Below, piece by piece: positions 35,287 to 43,736 of a stretch of 64,000 bases of DNA. The first letter of the stretch is position 1. Every line of letters begins with the position of its first letter. Position numbers and translations under genes: made by a program. The notes beneath the pieces were generated by a model. The model had not been told where the DNA came from, did not search any database, and saw only the letters and a program-made list of their open reading frames with translations. Source of the stretch: Methanobacteriota archaeon (lineage in GTDB: Archaea > Halobacteriota > Methanomicrobia > Methanomicrobiales > Methanoculleaceae); the NCBI GenBank assembly GCA_023393455.1, contig JAEWLJ010000029.1, forward strand, positions 31,221 to 95,220, read 5' to 3'.

Positions 35287-36862
35287 ACGAATCCTCCTCC
35301 GAGAGCGGGAACCGCACGTCGATCTTATAGGCGCGGACGGTGGAAAGGTCGAGCGCGTCCGCCTCCGGGATGCCGGTCCGGGAGAGGATCTCCGCGAGCA
35401 CCGCGGAGAGCCGCTCCTCTGTCGGGGCGGCGAGGGTGAACCAGAGGGTGTAGGCATGGTCACGCCGGAAGTTGTGCGAGACCTCCGGGTAGGTGCTGAC
35501 GATCTCCGCCACCTCGCGCACCCGGTCCTCCGGGACGCGGAGGGCGATCAGGGTCGCGGCGGCAAGCCCGAACCTCCGCGATTCAAAGACCGGCGAGACG
35601 TTGCGCAGGACGCTCGAGGTCTGCAGCCGCCGCATCCTCGCGACGACCTCGTCCTCCGCAAGCCCGACTCTCGCCGCGATAGCGGCCCACGGGCGGGAGA
35701 CCAGGGGAAGGTCGTCCTGGAGGGCGTCGAGGATCGCGAGGTCGGCCCGGTCGATACCCCCGGGCTCGTAGGGGCACCACGGGTCTTCGCGGGTGACCTC
35801 CCCGCAGGGGTCGTCAGGCCGCATGAGGCCGTCGCACCACCGGGCAGGGACGGTATCGGCGCCGCGGCAGGCCCGCGCCCGGCACCCGCCACAGGCTCCC
35901 TTGTAGCCGCACCGGCCGCACTTCCCGGTGAGCCGGTCCGGGTCGCGGAGGGCGAGAAAGAGCTCAGAATTATTCCATATCTCAGAAAATGGCGTGGTGC
36001 GGAGGTTGCCCGCGCTCACCGGCAGGTAGGGGCAGGGCGTCACCTCCCCGGTCGCGTAGATCCGGCAGTAACTGATGGCGGCCATGCAGCCCCGGCTCCA
36101 CCCGGGGTTCTCGATCCCGGCCTCGTCGGCGATCCGGCGAAACTGGGGGGCGCATGTCGGCCGGATCCGGAGACCGCTCTCCCGGTACCGGAGGAGGACC
36201 GCCCGGATCAGGTCCTCGTACTCGCGGGGATTGCCCTGGCCGGGTTCGCGTCCCCTCCCGGTCTCCACGGGGAAGAAGACCTGGTAGTCGCGGACGCCGA
36301 GGGATTCGCCGAGAGCGATGACCTCCTCGACGTCCGCGAGGACGGGGCGCATGACCGTCATGTTGATCCGGACGCCGAGCCCCGCGTCGCGGCAGTGCTT
36401 GATCGCCGCGACCGCCCGTTCCCATACGCCAGGGACGCCGCGGAACGCGTCGTGGGTATCCGGGTCGGCGGAGTCGAGGCTGACCGCCACCGACCGGACG
36501 CCCGCCGCGGCGAGCCGCTCTGCCGTCGCTTCATCGAGGAGATACCCGCTCGTGCCCATCGCCATCACGAGCCCCCGTTCGGTCCCGTAGCGGGCGATAT
36601 CGAAGATGTCATCCCGCATCAGGGGTTCTCCCCCGGAGAGGACGACGATCGGCTTTCCGGCGCTCGCGAGCTGGTCGATGACCGAGAACGCTTCGGCGGT
36701 CGAGAGGACTCCTTTCGCTTCGTCAACGCCGGCGTCCGCGTAGCAGTGGGCGCACTTCAGCGGACAGCGGAGGGTGACGTTCCACGAGACCAGGACCGGC
36801 CCTCCCGGTGCTCCGGCGTTTCGGAGGCAGGCCGTCCCATAACCGTTTTCCGTACGCTGCAT
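35273..36862 (-). CDS. ahbD: AhbD-type heme synthase fused to an AhbA/B siroheme decarboxylase domain
   Basis: 529 residues. Residues 1-365 are a radical SAM/SPASM enzyme: CPLKCAHC near residue 34, TCAPQFRRIADEAG, SRGCMAAISYCRIYATGEVT, GNLRTTPFSEIW and GKCGRCGYKGACGGCRARAC. These match AhbD, which oxidatively decarboxylates iron-coproporphyrin III to heme b. Residues 380-529 form a complete Lrp/AsnC-like siroheme decarboxylase subunit (IDRADLAILDALQDDLPLVS, VSHNFRRDHAYTLWFTL). The reading frame is continuous through the joint. It is the first gene of the operon, so three genes supply all four Ahb functions. The fusion links the first and last steps of the route. Confidence 0.85.
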   Translation of the reverse strand: MQRTENGYGTACLRNAGAPGGPVLVSWNVTLRCPLKCAHCYADAGVDEAKGVLSTAEAFSVIDQLASAGKPIVVLSGGEPLMRDDIFDIARYGTERGLVMAMGTSGYLLDEATAERLAAAGVRSVAVSLDSADPDTHDAFRGVPGVWERAVAAIKHCRDAGLGVRINMTVMRPVLADVEEVIALGESLGVRDYQVFFPVETGRGREPGQGNPREYEDLIRAVLLRYRESGLRIRPTCAPQFRRIADEAGIENPGWSRGCMAAISYCRIYATGEVTPCPYLPVSAGNLRTTPFSEIWNNSELFLALRDPDRLTGKCGRCGYKGACGGCRARACRGADTVPARWCDGLMRPDDPCGEVTREDPWCPYEPGGIDRADLAILDALQDDLPLVSRPWAAIAARVGLAEDEVVARMRRLQTSSVLRNVSPVFESRRFGLAAATLIALRVPEDRVREVAEIVSTYPEVSHNFRRDHAYTLWFTLAAPTEERLSAVLAEILSRTGIPEADALDLSTVRAYKIDVRFPLSEEDSYGSD

Positions 36863-37008
36863 CCTCCTACTTTCTCGTCGCCCTCGACTTCAACGTTGTG
36901 ATGGTTCGTAGAAAGCGGACCGGATCTCGGACAAACGTCTCAGTATCAGGAGTTCGCTCTCCCTGCCCGACCGGGAGACCTATCATCCCCGGTGAGTAAT
37001 CCCGGGTC

Positions 37009-37863
37009 ATGCCGCGAGCAAGGGTACTCGCGTTCAGCGATCTTTCGTGGGGAACGAAGGAGCGGGGTGCGCCCGGTGGCCGGAAGGTCGACCGGGACTC
37101 GTTCCTCTGCCTGATCGCGAGGATTGACCCGGAGATCGTCGTCTTCGCCGGCGACGGTGCCTACGACCGGTGCTCCCGCTCAGGGCTCGATGAGACGGAA
37201 CTCTTCCTCGACCTCCTCCACGAGATTGCATCGGCGGGAAGGCATTGCGTCATCGTCGAAGGGAACAACGACGATAAGATGGGCACCTACGCCCGCGTCC
37301 GGGAGGCGGCGGAAGCGAGCCCTTACATCCACGAGATCTCGGGGAAGGCGGAGACCGTCGCCGGCATCCGCTTCCTCGGCGTCCCCACCGGGAAGGAGAA
37401 GAGGATGGCCGGTTCAGCCGAAGGGCCGGTCGATATCGTTGTCGCCCACGCCCCTCTCGCGAACCGGGTCTGGCTCTTCGACCTCCGGGCGGCGTGCATC
37501 CTCACCGGCCACTACGGGATGATGGCGTCCGTAGTCGCCGGGAAGGCATATCTCGCCCTCGACTGCTCCCCGGCCTCATATGCAGTGATCGAGCCAGGAA
37601 GGATCGAGTACGTTGCCGGACCGTGCCGGATTGTTATGCGACCCGGAGAGGAGATCACCGCGACGGAATGCGACCCGGCACTCCTCCGGGATCTCACGAT
37701 CGGGCGGGGACCGCTTCCCTACCGCGAGGAGGTCGAGGCACTGCGGAGGGCGAAGCGGGAGATTGCAACGCTCGGGCGGGAGGAGGCCGTTTTGCGCCTG
37801 CTCGCGCTGGGGATCAGGAAAACGCACATCGAGCGGTATCTCGGGAAGAGGGAACACCGTTGA
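37009..37863 (+). CDS. Calcineurin-like metallophosphoesterase
   Basis: 284 residues. LAFSDLSWG (Asp but no DxH), FAGDGAYD (GDxx), IVEGNNDD (GNxD), VAHAPLAN (H) and ILTGHYG (GH) give a metallophosphoesterase fold, with the first motif lacking the usual His. The C-terminal 60 residues are helical and basic (EEVEALRRAKREIATLGREE). The domain could be a phosphodiesterase or nuclease; substrate unknown. It is divergent from the heme operon. Confidence 0.8.
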   Translation: MPRARVLAFSDLSWGTKERGAPGGRKVDRDSFLCLIARIDPEIVVFAGDGAYDRCSRSGLDETELFLDLLHEIASAGRHCVIVEGNNDDKMGTYARVREAAEASPYIHEISGKAETVAGIRFLGVPTGKEKRMAGSAEGPVDIVVAHAPLANRVWLFDLRAACILTGHYGMMASVVAGKAYLALDCSPASYAVIEPGRIEYVAGPCRIVMRPGEEITATECDPALLRDLTIGRGPLPYREEVEALRRAKREIATLGREEAVLRLLALGIRKTHIERYLGKREHR

Positions 37864-38020
37864 TGCCGGATGCACCGGCACGAAGATATGCGTATACCGG
37901 CAACACTGCTCTCAACAGTGCGACCATGATCTCCATTAAGAACCCTGGAATCTCCCACTGTCCTGCCGAAACTGCGCCCTACAGGCGGGGACGTCCGGCG
38001 AAGGCGGGGAGGGGGGAGAC

Positions 38021-38518
38021 ATGACCGTAACGGCGCTCCCCATCGAGTACCATACCACGGACATCGCCGGCATCGAGGTTATCCGCCCGCTCTGGAACCG
38101 GATCTGCGAGCACCACCGCATCCGTGCGCGGACGTTCCGTGCCTTCTTCGAGCAGACGACCTTCGACGACCGCAAGGCGTACTTTGTCCGGTGCGCAGAG
38201 GCGGGAGACCTCCGGATCGACCTCGCCTCCGACCGTGGCCGATGCATCGCTTACTGCGTAACCTCGCTCTCGGCAGAGCATACCGGGGAGATCGAGTCCC
38301 TCTACGTCGACGAGACCTACCGCTCGCAGGGTATCGGGACGGCCCTCATGATCCAGGCGCTCGCGTGGCTGGACGAGAACGGCTCGATCGAGAACCGGGT
38401 GGCGGTCGCGGAAGGAAACGAGGAGGCCTTCCCGTTCTACCGGAAGTTCGGGTTCTATCCCCGCCGGACGGTGCTCGAACAGGTGCGAGAGAGCGCACCC
38501 CCCGGCCGACAGCCGTGA
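38021..38518 (+). CDS. GNAT-family N-acetyltransferase
   Basis: 165 residues with the acetyl-CoA loop SQGIGTALMIQALAWLDENG (R/QxxGxG/A) following the strand EIESLYVDETYR. A later VAEGNEEAFPFYRKFGFYP is the usual GNAT motif B. The substrate amine cannot be named. GGGGAGAC before the ATG is a good ribosome-binding site. Upstream lies a 157-base gap after the phosphoesterase gene. Confidence 0.9.
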   Translation: MTVTALPIEYHTTDIAGIEVIRPLWNRICEHHRIRARTFRAFFEQTTFDDRKAYFVRCAEAGDLRIDLASDRGRCIAYCVTSLSAEHTGEIESLYVDETYRSQGIGTALMIQALAWLDENGSIENRVAVAEGNEEAFPFYRKFGFYPRRTVLEQVRESAPPGRQP

Positions 38519-38644
38519 TCTTCCGATAAACCCCGCATTTTTATTCTTCCGCAAGACCGCTGGATCAGAGTCCGACCAGGGATTGCATGCCGCCATCGAG
38601 CATGCTCCGCGCACGGATGGAGCGGCGGATGGATACGCGTACCG

Positions 38645-38653
38645 TATTGTTTA
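38645..38653 (+). promoter_or_regulatory. TATA-like box for the AlkD-like gene
   Basis: ATTGTTTAT lies 25 bases before the ATG at 38679, as expected for a leaderless transcript. Confidence 0.4.
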
Positions 38654-38678
38654 TCCCCCTTCCCTCGTACACCTGCAT

Positions 38679-39392
38679 ATGGATACGGTCATCGAGGCGA
38701 TACGGCAGGAGTTCGCGGCGCACGCGGACCCGGAGATCCGGGAGAAAGGCCAGCGGTTCTTCAAGGAGGAGGTCCGGTGCTACGGGATGAAGACCGCAAC
38801 CGCGATCTCGATTGCAAAGAAGTACTGGAAGGAGGTCAAAGCCCGCGACAGACATGAGATCTTCTCCCTCTGCGAAGAACTCTATTCGTCGGGGATGATG
38901 GAAGAGGCGTTCGTGGTCTCCCAGTGGGCACAGCTGCTCGACGGCCGCTACGAATCCGGCGACATCGCCGTCTTCCGGCACTGGATAGAGACCTACATCA
39001 CCAACTGGGCCACCTGCGACGGCCTCTGCAACCATGCCGTCGGGGACTTCGTCGTCCGGTACCCGGAGCATATCGAGGAACTGAAACGCTGGACGCAGTC
39101 GGAGAACCGCTGGATGAGGCGGGCGGCGGCGGTCTCGCTGATCGTGCCGGCGAAGCGCGGGGAGTTCCTCGACGAGGCCCTCGAGATTGCGGATCTTCTC
39201 CTGACTGACACGGACGACCTGGTGCAGAAGGGCTACGGGTGGCTTCTCAAAGAGGCGAGTCGGAAGCACACGGACGACGTATTCCGCTACGTCATGGCAA
39301 ACAAGAGGGTCATGCCCCGGACGGCGCTCCGCTACGCGATCGAACTGATGCCGAAAGACCTGAAGACCGAGGCGATGAAGAAAGATTGGTGA
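38679..39392 (+). CDS. DNA alkylation repair protein (AlkD-like HEAT repeats)
   Basis: 237 residues built of helical repeats: MDTVIEAIRQEFAAHADPEI, YGMKTATAISIAKKYWKEVK, IFSLCEELYSSGMMEEAFVV, WIETYITNWATCDGLCNHAV, RWTQSENRWMRRAAAVSLIV, DDLVQKGYGWLLKEASRKHT. The NWATCD and W-x-x-RAAA elements match AlkD/AlkC glycosylases, which remove N3- and N7-alkyl purines without base flipping. ATG 38679 is preferred to an upstream frame opening at 38583 because a TATA box lies in between. It may complement the AAG-type glycosylase at 29.1 kb. Confidence 0.85.
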   Translation: MDTVIEAIRQEFAAHADPEIREKGQRFFKEEVRCYGMKTATAISIAKKYWKEVKARDRHEIFSLCEELYSSGMMEEAFVVSQWAQLLDGRYESGDIAVFRHWIETYITNWATCDGLCNHAVGDFVVRYPEHIEELKRWTQSENRWMRRAAAVSLIVPAKRGEFLDEALEIADLLLTDTDDLVQKGYGWLLKEASRKHTDDVFRYVMANKRVMPRTALRYAIELMPKDLKTEAMKKDW

Positions 39393-39405
39393 AAGATGGC
39401 GGGGA

Positions 39406-39834
39406 TCAGAACCTGACCCGCGGCGCCTCCGCTTCCTGCATGTTGTTCTCCATCGTCCAGAAGTACGCCTCGCCGTGGGCCACGCGGAAGACGGCAAGTT
39501 TCGCGTCGGCGGGGCCGGAGAGACCGATCTGGAGGAGCCACGGTCGGTCCCCGACAAGCCGCTCTCTTAAGGCCGCGTCGTCGAGGAACTCGACCGCACC
39601 TGCGACTCGCATCATCCTTCCTTCATCGCCGGGCTCGTAGAAGCAGAGCTCGACCTTCGGGTTCGCTGCAAGTTGCCGCCAGACGGCCTTCGGCGTCCCG
39701 GTGTGGTAGTAGAACCCGGTGGCATCGGCAAACCACATGGCAAATGCCCGGACCCGGGGCTGGTCGCCGTCCATCGTCGCGATGTAGGTCACGGGGTTGG
39801 CGTTCGCAAATTTCACGCACTCGGAAAAGTCCAT
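39406..39834 (-). CDS. Pyridoxamine 5'-phosphate oxidase family protein
   Basis: 142 residues of the PPOX split barrel: CVKFANANPVTYIATMDGDQ, VRAFAMWFADATGFYYHTGT, KAVWRQLAANPKVELCFYEP. Likely binds FMN (or F420). It is distinct in sequence from the PPOX protein at 9.1 kb. Substrate unknown. It stands alone, convergent with the AlkD-like gene 13 bases away. Confidence 0.87.
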   Translation of the reverse strand: MDFSECVKFANANPVTYIATMDGDQPRVRAFAMWFADATGFYYHTGTPKAVWRQLAANPKVELCFYEPGDEGRMMRVAGAVEFLDDAALRERLVGDRPWLLQIGLSGPADAKLAVFRVAHGEAYFWTMENNMQEAEAPRVRF

Positions 39835-39885
39835 TCTCCTTCCTCGTATACCGATATGAAGAAGGGATAGAAAATTGTTCCGGGG

Positions 39886-40038
39886 ATGCTAAGCGAGCTG
39901 CCCACTCCTGCCTCCCCGTTCTGCGGCCGGAACCGGAGGATACCGGCTGGTGGCGGAGATCCGGCAGACCTCGAGTGTCCCGTGTGCAGGCACGGGATGC
40001 CCACCCGTTCTGCGGGTATCCGGATGAATAGGTTTTAA
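39886..40038 (+). CDS. Possible 50-residue cysteine-containing peptide
   Basis: A short frame with ATG 39886 (preceded by CGGGG) and TAA at 40036, ending 25 bases before the radical SAM gene. It encodes cysteines at residues 13, 31 and 34, including ECPVCRHGM. Radical SAM peptide-modifying enzymes often sit beside such precursors. Against it: a TATA-like element for the radical SAM gene overlaps its 3' end, and the composition is arginine- and proline-rich, like random frames in GC-rich DNA. Confidence 0.2.
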   Translation: MLSELPTPASPFCGRNRRIPAGGGDPADLECPVCRHGMPTRSAGIRMNRF

Positions 40039-40040
40039 CC
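40031..40040 (+). promoter_or_regulatory. TATA-like box for the radical SAM gene
   Basis: GGTTTTAACC, a TATA-like run 24-33 bases upstream of the ATG at 40064. Confidence 0.4.
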
Positions 40041-40063
40041 TCTTCAAAGAGAATCTCGGTACG

Positions 40064-41221
40064 ATGAAGAGCCCGTTCCACGTCATGATCATCCCGACCC
40101 TCGGTTGCCCCTCCAAATGCCACTACTGCTGGAGTTCCGATGAGAGATCGCCGAGGATGAGCATCGAGACCGTCAGGGAGATCGCAGCGTGGCTCAAGGA
40201 CTACCGGTCCGACCAGGTCACGATCACCTTCCACGGGGGAGAGCCTCTCCTTGCCGGAGCGGAGTTCTACCGGCAGGCCCTCCCCATCCTCTCGGAGGAA
40301 CTCGCCCACCTTGAACCGACGTTCGCCCTGCAGAGCAACCTCTGGCTGCTCACCCCGGAACTGGCGAAGATCCTCGCGGAATACCGTATCCCCATCGGCT
40401 CGAGCATCGACGGCCCCGAGGAGATCACCGACGTGCAGCGCGGAACGGGCTACTTTGCAAAGACGATGCGGGGGTATGAGATTGCACGGGCGAACGGGCT
40501 CGATGTCCGGTTCATCTGCACGTTCACCAACAAGTCGGTCCGGAAGAAGGAGGAGATCGTCGAGTTCTTCCTCAAGAGCGGCTTCCCCCTCAAACTCCAC
40601 CCTGCACTGCCGTCGCTTCGGAGTGACGACCCGAAGGAGTGGGCGCTCGAACCGGAGGAGTACGGGGAACTGCTGGTCTACCTCCTCGACACCAACCTGG
40701 AGAACCTCAGGCAGATCGAGATCATGAACATCAACGACCTCTGCAAGGGCGTCTTCGTCCGGCACGGCACCGTCTGCACGTTCGTGGACTGCATGGGAAG
40801 CACCCTTGCCTTCGGGCCGGACGGGAGCATCTACCCCTGCTACCGGTTTGTCGGGATGCCGGATTACTCGATGGGGAACGTCTACGACCGTCCGACAGTC
40901 GAAGACCTCGCCCAATCGGACGCCTGGAAACTCATGCACGCGTTCAAGGACTACGTCGACGGCGCCTGCAAGGAGTGCTCCCACATCAGATACTGCCGCG
41001 GCGGGTGCCCCTACAACGCGATTGCGCCCACTAACGGCGAGATCCAGGGGGTCGATCCCCACTGCGTTGCGTATAAGAGGATATTCGACGAGATCACCGA
41101 ACGGTTGAACGACGAGATGTTCGGCTCAGGTGATGACGAGATGGGCGGGTTCGGATCGCCGTTCGGACGGAAGACAAAGCCGGGGATCATGGCGATCCTC
41201 CAGACGATGGCAACGCGGTAG
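40064..41221 (+). CDS. Radical SAM/SPASM enzyme, peptide-modifying type (Mhun_1560-like)
   Basis: 385 residues. Radical SAM cluster CPSKCHYC at about residues 15-22, TFHGGEPLLAG, and a SPASM region with CTFVDCMGSTLAFGPDGSIY, PCYRF, GACKECSHIRYCRGGCPYN. This layout is that of sulfatase-maturase and peptide-maturase enzymes. From memory it fits TIGR04083, a family of putative peptide-modifying enzymes restricted to methanogens (Mhun_1560). The C-terminal tail DDEMGGFGSPFGRKTKPG is glycine-rich. Substrate unproven. No clear transporter or peptidase is next to it. Confidence 0.8.
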   Translation: MKSPFHVMIIPTLGCPSKCHYCWSSDERSPRMSIETVREIAAWLKDYRSDQVTITFHGGEPLLAGAEFYRQALPILSEELAHLEPTFALQSNLWLLTPELAKILAEYRIPIGSSIDGPEEITDVQRGTGYFAKTMRGYEIARANGLDVRFICTFTNKSVRKKEEIVEFFLKSGFPLKLHPALPSLRSDDPKEWALEPEEYGELLVYLLDTNLENLRQIEIMNINDLCKGVFVRHGTVCTFVDCMGSTLAFGPDGSIYPCYRFVGMPDYSMGNVYDRPTVEDLAQSDAWKLMHAFKDYVDGACKECSHIRYCRGGCPYNAIAPTNGEIQGVDPHCVAYKRIFDEITERLNDEMFGSGDDEMGGFGSPFGRKTKPGIMAILQTMATR

Positions 41222-41346
41222 GGGAGGCCGGTGCAGGGGTAGCACCGGAGTCTTGAGAGTGAAAGCCGGTTGTTGCGGGCGGCCCGGCCCTCGTCTTCCT
41301 CGTCACGTATGCGGGAGCGATCTCGGTAGTCTCTCTGGTCCGGCCC

Positions 41347-41666
41347 CGGTGGACTGGAAAGGCTGACCGGCTACATCCTCGTGGTCACCTTGAAGAAGGG
41401 CTCGGCCGCTTTCCCGCCGTCGGGGACTTCGTCGTGCTCCTCGACCACCCAGAGGCCGGCACGAGGAAGAGCCGGGCTGTGCGGTGCAGGCAGCCGTCGC
41501 GGCCGGAACCCTCCCTGCGGCACGGCTGGAGAGTTTTCAGAGGCTCGTGCAGGAACTCGCGTTCGAACGGGATAAAGCCGAGATCGGGCTGGTCCGGCTC
41601 GAGAGGAAACGCTGGAAAGCGATCGGCAAAATGCAGAGGGATATCGGGAAGACAAAGGGAAGGTGA
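41347..41666 (+). pseudogene. rsgA: rsgA remnant (ribosome-dependent GTPase A), internally deleted
   Basis: Two pieces of RsgA survive in different frames. The first (about 41347-41480) encodes LGRFPAVGDFVVLLDHPEAG, the end of the N-terminal OB fold. The second, from about 41463 to the stop at 41664-41666, encodes EPGCAVQAAVAAGTLPAARL, then ESFQRLVQELAFERDK and RLERKRWKAIGKMQRDIG, the C-terminal zinc/helical end. The GTPase domain between them is missing, so the gene cannot work. RsgA assists 30S subunit maturation where present. Confidence 0.65.
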
Positions 41667-41674
41667 CGGCCCCC

Positions 41675-42421
41675 CTAAGCCCCCTTCCGCAGGATGAAGA
41701 ACTCGTAGCCGTACTCGTCGGCATGCTCCCGGTAGATGGCGATCTCGCGCTCGGCAAACTCAATCTGCGCCTCTGCATCGGGATTGCCAGCGATGTTCGG
41801 CCGCAGGTCTTCTATCCGCTTGAGGACCTGCAGATAATAATCCCACCATGCGGACGCAGGCAGCGGAAAGGTCGCGACGACCTCGTAGCCGGCATCTTCG
41901 GCGATAGCGCGGTTTACCGCGACCGTTGTTATCGCCGGGTAGCACTCGTTCCAGAACGTCGCCGCCTCCGGCGAGGGGGTATCGGTGAACCAGGCGGCCT
42001 CACTGAGGCAGAGGTAGCCGTCGGGACGGAGGAGGCGCCGCCACGAGACAAGCCCCTCTCGGAATCCCACGATAAAGATCGAGCCTTCGGCCCAGAGGAC
42101 GTCGAAGGAGCCGTCAGGGAACGGCAGGTCGTCCATCGAGGCCCGGAAGGTGATGATCCGGTCCCTCACCCCGGCCGCCGCCGACCGTCGGGCGAGGTCG
42201 TCAAGGAACGGCTGGTAGATATCGGTGGCGGTTATCCGGCATCCGGGGCAGGTCCGGGCCAGTTCAACTGTCTGCATCCCGGCCCCGCACCCGATGTCCA
42301 GGATCTCCGGCCGGGCCGGGAGATCGGCGAGCATCGAGAAGGCCTTTCTCGTGCAGGCGTTGCTCCCCGGCCCCTGGCGGGGCAGGTTCTCGTGCAGGGT
42401 GAAGACGAAGGGGGTGTCCAT
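41675..42421 (-). CDS. Class I SAM-dependent methyltransferase
   Basis: 248 residues. SAM-binding motif EILDIGCGAGMQTVELA near residue 45, then RITATDIYQPFLDDLARR, ITFRASMDDLPFPDGSFDVL and WAEGSIFIVGF. The C-terminal half (WWDYYLQVLKRIEDLRPN) has extra helices. The acceptor molecule is unknown. ATG 42421 (MDTPFVF) was chosen; the longer frame crosses into the promoter of the divergent peptidase gene. Confidence 0.87.
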   Translation of the reverse strand: MDTPFVFTLHENLPRQGPGSNACTRKAFSMLADLPARPEILDIGCGAGMQTVELARTCPGCRITATDIYQPFLDDLARRSAAAGVRDRIITFRASMDDLPFPDGSFDVLWAEGSIFIVGFREGLVSWRRLLRPDGYLCLSEAAWFTDTPSPEAATFWNECYPAITTVAVNRAIAEDAGYEVVATFPLPASAWWDYYLQVLKRIEDLRPNIAGNPDAEAQIEFAEREIAIYREHADEYGYEFFILRKGA

Positions 42422-42518
42422 GAGAGTAGTGCGCCATGCGGCTCTATAACCCATGCGGTCGGAACTCCGACTGTCGCCGGAAACCCCGCCAGAGCCTAAA
42501 TACCATCGCCGCCCAATC

Positions 42519-43718
42519 ATGCGTATGGACCAGAGAACCCCCGCCTCCGAACTCCGCGACCGCATGGAGCGGTTCCGGCTTCGCATGGATGCGGAGAACC
42601 CGTCGTGGGAGGCAGCCGCTATCTTCGGGAGGGTGAACGAGTTCTACTTCACCGGGACGATGCAGGACGCAGTCCTCCTGGTCCCTCGTAGCGACGAGGC
42701 CGTCCTCTGGGTCCGCCGGAGTTACGAGAGGGCGCTCGACGAGTCGTTCTTCCCCGACATCCGGCCGATGAAGAGTTACCGGGACGCCGCGGCCGGGATG
42801 GGAGCATGCCCGGAGACGGTCCACGTTGAAGCGGAGGCGGTCCCCCTCGCGCTGCTCGAACGCTTCCGGAAGTACTTCCCCTTCTGCGAGGTAAAGCCGC
42901 TCGACGCACAGGCGGCAAAGGTCAGATCGAAGAAGAGCGCCTACGAACTCGAGATCATGGAGCGGGCGGGGAGGATTCACTCTCATGTGCTCGAAGACTG
43001 CGTCCCGGGGATGCTCCGGGAGGGGATGAGCGAGGCCGAACTCGGCGGCGAGGTCTTCTCCCGCATGGTCCGGGAGGGGCATCACGGGATAACCCGGTTC
43101 GGGATGTTCGGGACGGAGATGGTGCTCGGGCAGCTCGGTTTCGGGGAGAACTCCCTCTACCCAACGGGTTTTGACGGGCCGGGCGGGTGCCGCGGAGCGG
43201 CCCCCGGCGCCCCGGTCCTCGGCAGCCATGACCGGAAGCTTAGATCGGGAGATTTAGTCTTCGTCGACTGCGGGTGCGGGGTGCAGGGCTACCACACCGA
43301 CAAGACGGTGACGTATATGTTCGGGCGACCGCTCCCCGAAGAGGCGATCGAGGCGCATCACTGGTGCGTGGATATCCAGGACCGAACGGCCGCGATGCTG
43401 CGGCCGGGGATGGTCCCGGCAGAGATCTACGAGACGATACTCGGCGGCCTTGAGCCGGCGTTCCTCGAGAACTTCATGGGGTTCGGGGAGCGGCGGGTGC
43501 AGTTCCTGGGTCACGGCATCGGTCTTGTCGTAGACGAAGCGCCCGCGATCGCCCGGGGTTTCGACGAGCCACTCGAAGAGGGGATGGTCTTTGCCCTCGA
43601 GCCCAAGAAGGGGATCGCGGGTGTCGGGATGGTCGGGATCGAGAACACCTTCGTGGTCTCCCGCGGGGGCGGCCGGCGCATCACCGGGGCGAACGCCGGG
43701 CTTATCCCGGTGTACTGA
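42519..43718 (+). CDS. M24-family metallopeptidase (Xaa-Pro aminopeptidase-like)
   Basis: 399 residues. The N-terminal creatinase-like domain (residues 1-160) is followed by the pita-bread domain with five metal ligands: Asp in LVFVDCG, Asp in YHTDKTV, His in FLGHGIGL, Glu in ALEPKK and Glu in GIENTFVV. Two divalent metals would bind there. It cleaves N-terminal residues before proline, or acts on related small substrates. Start at ATG 42519 or 42525. A TATA-like CCTAAATACC stands at 42495. Confidence 0.9.
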   Translation: MRMDQRTPASELRDRMERFRLRMDAENPSWEAAAIFGRVNEFYFTGTMQDAVLLVPRSDEAVLWVRRSYERALDESFFPDIRPMKSYRDAAAGMGACPETVHVEAEAVPLALLERFRKYFPFCEVKPLDAQAAKVRSKKSAYELEIMERAGRIHSHVLEDCVPGMLREGMSEAELGGEVFSRMVREGHHGITRFGMFGTEMVLGQLGFGENSLYPTGFDGPGGCRGAAPGAPVLGSHDRKLRSGDLVFVDCGCGVQGYHTDKTVTYMFGRPLPEEAIEAHHWCVDIQDRTAAMLRPGMVPAEIYETILGGLEPAFLENFMGFGERRVQFLGHGIGLVVDEAPAIARGFDEPLEEGMVFALEPKKGIAGVGMVGIENTFVVSRGGGRRITGANAGLIPVY

Positions 43719-43736
43719 GAGGCGGCTCCTTCACGT

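Noticed and set aside
35036..36901. 621-codon open frame opposite the heme operon
   Set aside because: It is the complement of the AhbD fusion gene in GC-rich DNA; the protein is low-complexity Arg/Asp/Pro text without motifs.
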